This document shows positions 29,746 to 32,739 of a stretch of 32,739 nt of DNA, in pieces. The stretch comes from a virus. Each line of letters starts with the position of its first letter. Position 1 is the stretch's first letter. The stretch spans positions 1 through 32,739 of the IMG/VR virus record IMGVR_UViG_3300003319_000356. One strand, written 5' to 3'. The notes beneath the pieces are model-generated. The model was not told the origin of the DNA. It did not search any database and was given only the letters and a program-made list of their open reading frames with translations. Made by a program: the position numbers and the translations under genes.

Positions 29746-30137
29746 CCGACCCGAATCACCTATTCACCTTGCGTGTCCCGCCGATGCGGCAGGGCGAGCC
29801 GGCCATCATGGTGCGCGCGTACGATGCGCCGCGTCCCAGCGAGACCGGACACAATTACATCGATCTGGAGGTCCGCCACGGGCGCGAGGTCATCTTCCCG
29901 CGCGGCCAGCTGTTCTGTGGCGTGAACCAGTGGACGAGCATCGATGGCACCGAGGCGCGCGAGCTCGCGCTTTCTGCCGTGGCGATGAAACCCGGCGACA
30001 CGGACCGCGATTACTTCGCCGGCTACACACCGGCACAGCTCGCTTGGGCTGAGGAGCACGGCGAGCACGTGAGCGCGTACCGCGAGCACCGATTCTGTGA
30101 CCCAGAGACGGGCGCTGTGCGAAAGGGCGCGCGGTGA
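29742..30137 (+). CDS. hypothetical protein (131 aa)
   Basis: The beta-rich protein (HLFTLRVPPMRQGEPAIMV, YIDLEVRHGREVIFPRGQLF) is followed by a helical, acidic C-terminal part (TPAQLAWAEEHGEHVSAYREH). No family, membrane segment or cysteine cluster was recognised. It overlaps both neighbours by four bases and belongs to the right-pointing accessory operon. Confidence 0.65.
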   Translation: MTDPNHLFTLRVPPMRQGEPAIMVRAYDAPRPSETGHNYIDLEVRHGREVIFPRGQLFCGVNQWTSIDGTEARELALSAVAMKPGDTDRDYFAGYTPAQLAWAEEHGEHVSAYREHRFCDPETGAVRKGAR

Positions 30138-30352
30138 ACAAGACACACGCTCCTCATCCGACGCAACATGCGGCGTGCGGCGCGCCGCACTACGTGCACG
30201 TGACTGCCGAGCCAACGTTCCGGGCGCTTCCTGAACACCGCAAGTGCAAGCGCTGTTCCAAAGTGCTCGAGGCTGCTGACGCAGGTCGTCCGGTGTTTAG
30301 CGGATACGAAGATCCGGAGACGGGAGAGCGCGGCGCGAGGGTTGTTAAATGA
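30134..30352 (+). CDS. small cysteine/histidine-rich protein (72 aa)
   Basis: GTG start overlapping the previous stop (GTGA). A single CKRC pair (KCKRCSKVL) and a His/Cys-rich N-terminus (HPTQHAACGAPHYVHV) could form a zinc-binding site, although four ligands in a clear ribbon are not certain. It is basic overall. The function is unknown; small zinc proteins are frequent among phage host-takeover genes. Confidence 0.6.
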   Translation: MNKTHAPHPTQHAACGAPHYVHVTAEPTFRALPEHRKCKRCSKVLEAADAGRPVFSGYEDPETGERGARVVK

Positions 30353-30624
30353 AGGTCATCCGGGACGACATCTGGCTCTGCCAGGGTTGCACCGTTGCCG
30401 CGTGCAATGACGACTACACCGGCTTCCGCACGGACGCCGCGATCGCTCGCACACAAGCGGGCCTCGAACGTCTCGGGCCGCACCTTGTGCCGGACTTCGA
30501 CTCGGGGAGCGAAGAGGACGACAACGGCATCGAGCCATTCTCGCGCCGCGGGTGCGACTGTTGCAAGTCCGGCCTCGCTGGCGAGCTTCACCGTTTTGCG
30601 ATTCTAGGAGAAGACAACACATGA
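30349..30624 (+). CDS. small zinc-binding-type protein (91 aa)
   Basis: Two cysteine clusters, LCQGCTVAAC near residue 10 and RRGCDCCKSGLAGELHRF near the C-terminus, are separated by an acidic loop (DFDSGSEEDDNGIEPF). The pattern EPFS...CDCC...L.GELH recurs in small phage and plasmid proteins and suggests zinc binding. No enzymatic motif is present. It is coupled upstream (ATGA) and overlaps the next ATG. Confidence 0.65.
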   Translation: MKVIRDDIWLCQGCTVAACNDDYTGFRTDAAIARTQAGLERLGPHLVPDFDSGSEEDDNGIEPFSRRGCDCCKSGLAGELHRFAILGEDNT

Positions 30625-30766
30625 AACCCGTGCGCGTAGCCATCACTCGGTACCTAGGACCGAGGCCGCCGCGACCCAAGTACTCGGGGGCGAGCCCGAC
30701 TGGTACGCTTCTGTCGACGGTGGCGGTTATATTTTCGGGCGCGATCCGTCTCGCGACCCTGTCTGA
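30621..30766 (+). pseudogene. small gene with apparent frameshift at a G5 run
   Basis: From ATG 30621 the first frame reads MKPVRVAITRYLGP, typical of small phage proteins, then continues in an odd, Pro/Arg-rich frame to 30818, overlapping the next gene by 41 bases. The -1 frame instead gives EPDWYASVDGGGYIFGRD and stops at 30766, just before the next ribosome binding site, as operon layout would predict. One extra G in the run 30686-30690 would join both parts into a 48-residue protein. It could be an indel, a sequencing error at the homopolymer or programmed slippage. Confidence 0.6.
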
Positions 30767-30777
30767 AAGGAATCACC

Positions 30778-31185
30778 ATGGCCAGAGCCAAAAAGTATAT
30801 TCAGATCCGATCAAGTGAAGTTCCGCCGGACATCGAATTTAAGCCGGTGCGCGAGCGCAACGTCCACGTAGACATAGCGCTCAGCTCAACCGGTCAGTAC
30901 AAGCGTGTCGTGAACAAGCTGATGCCACGGCGACCTGCTCTGTTCTTCCGGCTGGTGGCGCTGGCCTGCACGCTAGCGCTCCCGTCCGTGTCCCGGGCGC
31001 AGGGCAACGGCAAGCCGAGCGTGTGCGAGGATTTCCGGGTGTTCCAGGATACCCGGGATGACAAGCGCATCGTCGGAATCTGCTACGACAGCAAGAAACC
31101 GGTTCCTTGGACCAGCTGGTACTTGGTCGAGTTGACCGAGCCGAGCACGGGCGCAAAGCGCCGCTACGCTGTGGGGTTCCGGTGA
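30778..31185 (+). CDS. protein with internal signal sequence; possible dual start (135 aa)
   Basis: The ATG at 30778 has a good ribosome binding site (AAAGGAA). Residues 1-48 are basic and polar (KYIQIRSSEVPP, VHVDIALSSTGQYKRV). From residue 49 the sequence MPRRPALFFRLVALACTLAL with SVSRAQG following looks like a secretory signal peptide with an Ala-x-Ala-like cleavage site (SRA/Q). The rest contains two cysteines (VCEDF, GICYD). An in-frame GTG at 30910 or ATG at 30922 would give an ordinary exported protein. Whether this is one membrane-anchored protein, two fused genes or a nested pair cannot be settled. Confidence 0.6.
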   Translation: MARAKKYIQIRSSEVPPDIEFKPVRERNVHVDIALSSTGQYKRVVNKLMPRRPALFFRLVALACTLALPSVSRAQGNGKPSVCEDFRVFQDTRDDKRIVGICYDSKKPVPWTSWYLVELTEPSTGAKRRYAVGFR

Positions 31186-31628
31186 GCGACTTGCTCGAAC
31201 CCGGTACGTACCGACTCACACGCGACCTGCCCGCGTTGGAGCCGGATAAACGCAAGACTCGCGACTGGCGCGCGCAGCCAATGAAGGCCGGCACGCTCTT
31301 CTACGTGGCGCGCACAGAAAAGCCCAGTGATGACGTTCCCGATTGGGCGCGCGACATCTGGGACGCCCGGAGCTACGCCTTCAAGTGCGTTCGCCAGCGC
31401 AACGGCCAGACTTCGGCGATCTCGGCCCTGGTATCGGCTCTCGAGCGCGTCTACGAGTGGCCGAGCACGTGGCTCGACCGCGAGCATCGCTGCTCACCCA
31501 ATCTCGCGTCCCACGTGCTCGACATTCTGGTGCGCCAGCGCTTCGTGTCGATGCAGATGGTCAAAGAGGCGACCGAGATCTGCTTGAACGCCGACCCTGA
31601 TACCAAGGAGAAAGGGACCGACACATGA
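31182..31628 (+). CDS. hypothetical protein (148 aa)
   Basis: GTG start overlapping the previous stop (GTGA). The protein has a beta-type N-terminus (LLEPGTYRLTRDLPALEP, AGTLFYVARTEKPS) and a helical C-terminal half (SALVSALERVYEWPSTWL, ASHVLDILVRQRFVSMQ). It has a few scattered cysteines but no recognisable motif. It belongs to the accessory operon and overlaps the next ATG. Confidence 0.65.
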   Translation: MSDLLEPGTYRLTRDLPALEPDKRKTRDWRAQPMKAGTLFYVARTEKPSDDVPDWARDIWDARSYAFKCVRQRNGQTSAISALVSALERVYEWPSTWLDREHRCSPNLASHVLDILVRQRFVSMQMVKEATEICLNADPDTKEKGTDT

Positions 31629-31951
31629 ACCGCGAACGCTTCGCGGCCGTGCTCGCGCGCATCGAGGCGCACCCGGAGCTGTGGAACCAGCGCCAGTGGT
31701 GCGGCACGGCACATTGCTTCGCCGGGCACGCAGTCGATCTGTACGGGCCCGCACCAGAGAAGCGCTCGATGCTCTTTGGCAAGGGGATACTGGTGGACAA
31801 GGCCGCCAAGCGCATCCTCGGTCTCACGTACGAGCAATCTGAATGGCTGTTTTGGCTCGGGCGCACGCTGGACGACTTCCGCGCCGTGCTCGCCCTGCCC
31901 GATCCTGATGCCGTCGATTGGAATACTCTGTCTAGGGAGAACGAATCATGA
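31625..31951 (+). CDS. hypothetical protein (108 aa)
   Basis: Residues 15-40 carry a conserved-looking segment (HPELWNQRQWCGTAHCFAGH) with two cysteines and histidines, seen in uncharacterised phage proteins. The C-terminal part is helical (LGLTYEQSEWLFWLGRTLDD). No function is known. It overlaps both neighbours by four bases. Confidence 0.65.
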   Translation: MNRERFAAVLARIEAHPELWNQRQWCGTAHCFAGHAVDLYGPAPEKRSMLFGKGILVDKAAKRILGLTYEQSEWLFWLGRTLDDFRAVLALPDPDAVDWNTLSRENES

Positions 31952-32151
31952 CTCTGCCTCCGAACGGTGCTCGGTACCGCCACAAGCAGGACGGACAGAT
32001 CTACGTCTGCCGGCACGAGCGCGGCTCGTTCTCGTTCACGATGTGGAAGCGCGACGAGTCCGGGACCTTCTCGGCACGCCACCACTACGATGCGACCGAC
32101 CCGATCGAAACCTTCGTGAGCCGGTTCGAGCCGGTACTGGAGTCAGCATGA
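31948..32151 (+). CDS. hypothetical small protein (67 aa)
   Basis: The small basic, aromatic protein (GARYRHKQDGQIYVCRHERG, SFSFTMWKRDESG) looks like a compact beta barrel with an acidic C-terminus. No family was recognised. Coupled to both neighbours (ATGA). Confidence 0.6.
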   Translation: MTLPPNGARYRHKQDGQIYVCRHERGSFSFTMWKRDESGTFSARHHYDATDPIETFVSRFEPVLESA

Positions 32152-32372
32152 GAACCATAACTTACGGACGTCTGCCCCAACACCCGCGCTCGAACGTGAC
32201 ATTGGTCTGCCGCGACTGTGAGAATGAATATTCGTGCACACGCGGAGACTACTTCGACCGACGCCCGGAAGAGTGTTGCGTCTGTCCGGGGTGCAGTAAT
32301 CCGCTCCGACTTGCGGAGCGCTCGGTAGTGTACAGGGACATCACTCCGCTCGCCGCAGAGAGGTTAAGATGA
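32148..32372 (+). CDS. small zinc-ribbon-type protein (74 aa)
   Basis: The start is ATG at 32148 in the previous stop. Two cysteine pairs, VCRDC and CVCPGC, separated by about 24 residues, form a four-cysteine zinc-ribbon pattern. The remaining sequence is short and charged. Such proteins are common among phage accessory genes that bind nucleic acid or host proteins; the role here is unknown. Its stop overlaps the next ATG. Confidence 0.65.
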   Translation: MRTITYGRLPQHPRSNVTLVCRDCENEYSCTRGDYFDRRPEECCVCPGCSNPLRLAERSVVYRDITPLAAERLR

Positions 32373-32739
32373 AAACCGTATTACTCTCAGTCGAACTGAT
32401 CTGTGACGAATGGGAGGCCTGCTGGCCCGACACGCATGTGGAGGCGATGCTCCCGGCGCCGCGCGAAGTAGCCGCGCTGGAAGTCCTCCAGTGCGAGGAT
32501 ATTCCTCCGACCGATCGGCTGTGGCTGGTGCTGCGCACAGAATTTCTATCCGATCGGACCCTGCGTCTGTTTGCTGTCGACTGTGCGCGCCGCGCGCTTG
32601 AGCGTGAGCGTGCGGCAGGGCGAGAGCCGGACGAGCGCAGCTGGAAGTCCTGCGAAGTGGCCGAGAGGTTCGCGCTCGGTGAAGCATCCAATGCCGAGCT
32701 AGAGGCGGCGTGGTCGGAGGCGGCGGCGGCGGCGGAGGC
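32369..32739 (+). CDS. hypothetical protein with Ala-repeat tail, cut by right edge
   Basis: At least 123 residues are present. The beginning (VELICDEWEACWPDTHVE, LWLVLRTEFLSDRTLRLFAVDCARRALE, REPDERSWKSCEVAERFALGE) resembles a family of uncharacterised phage proteins whose C-terminus runs into Ala/Trp/Arg-rich repeats. Here the tail begins AELEAAWSEAAAAAEA and reaches the edge in GCG repeats. Joined to the left edge of the window, the frame would continue into the Gly-Val repeat before the nuclease gene. Confidence 0.65.
   Translation, partial: MKTVLLSVELICDEWEACWPDTHVEAMLPAPREVAALEVLQCEDIPPTDRLWLVLRTEFLSDRTLRLFAVDCARRALERERAAGREPDERSWKSCEVAERFALGEASNAELEAAWSEAAAAAE
32717..32739. repeat. 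GGC repeat at right edge
   Basis: Six or more GGC/GAG-type triplets, coding an Ala-rich tail in the last gene. Together with the GGC-rich left edge it may mark a single collapsed repeat or an assembly break. Confidence 0.7.

Overview
The window is part of a tailed bacteriophage genome with podovirus-type (short-tailed) architecture. By eye it is GC-rich, roughly 60%, apart from one AT-richer gene and one AT-richer control region. The evidence is a left-pointing run of terminase large subunit, portal, scaffold, major capsid protein, head-tail adaptor, a large tail (nozzle-like) protein, a block of glycine/alanine-rich internal-virion-type proteins, a receptor-binding protein with an SGNH esterase and an endolysin. 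No integrase, repressor, DNA polymerase, helicase, RNA polymerase, tRNA gene or CRISPR array was found. The window is therefore probably a fragment, or a genome whose replication genes lie outside it. The host is not identifiable; spanin-like candidates weakly suggest a Gram-negative.

Layout. Positions 86-2765 (+ strand) hold a tightly coupled cassette: a Cas4/RecB-type PD-(D/E)XK nuclease with a four-cysteine (Fe-S type) signature, a small unknown, a VRR-NUC nuclease, a large unknown and a remnant of a DEDDh exonuclease. It converges tail-to-tail, with a 47-nt overlap, on the end of the long left-pointing operon (27187 down to 2719). Read in its own direction that operon goes: unknown or small-terminase candidate, Tad2-like anti-Thoeris protein, small unknown, TerL, two small unknowns, an inserted HNH endonuclease, portal, scaffold, capsid and minor structural proteins, adaptor, tail protein, internal virion proteins (one carrying a C-terminal ADP-ribosyltransferase), fibre-associated protein, SGNH receptor-binding protein and lysis genes.

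Positions 27188-28370 form a non-coding, AT-richer divergent control region. It has a 52-bp imperfect direct repeat, recurring CCGGCC-type boxes beside AT tracts, and several perfect inverted repeats. From 28371 to the right edge a right-pointing operon carries about 14 very small, mostly unknown genes, several with cysteine pairs. Its uncoupled gene starts are preceded by similar small hairpins. Nearly all other genes are coupled by ATGA, GTGA or TGATG overlaps.

Most notable points: (1) a virion-locus protein with a complete R-S-E (R411, S436-T-S, E487-x-E489) ADP-ribosyltransferase signature, which suggests an effector carried in the particle, as with T4 Alt; (2) a DUF2829/Tad2 homologue beside the terminase. 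One arm would use NAD+ to modify host proteins and the other would neutralise NAD-derived immune signals. Both window ends lie in GGC-repeat sequence and would join in frame, so a circular or repeat-broken contig is possible but unproven.
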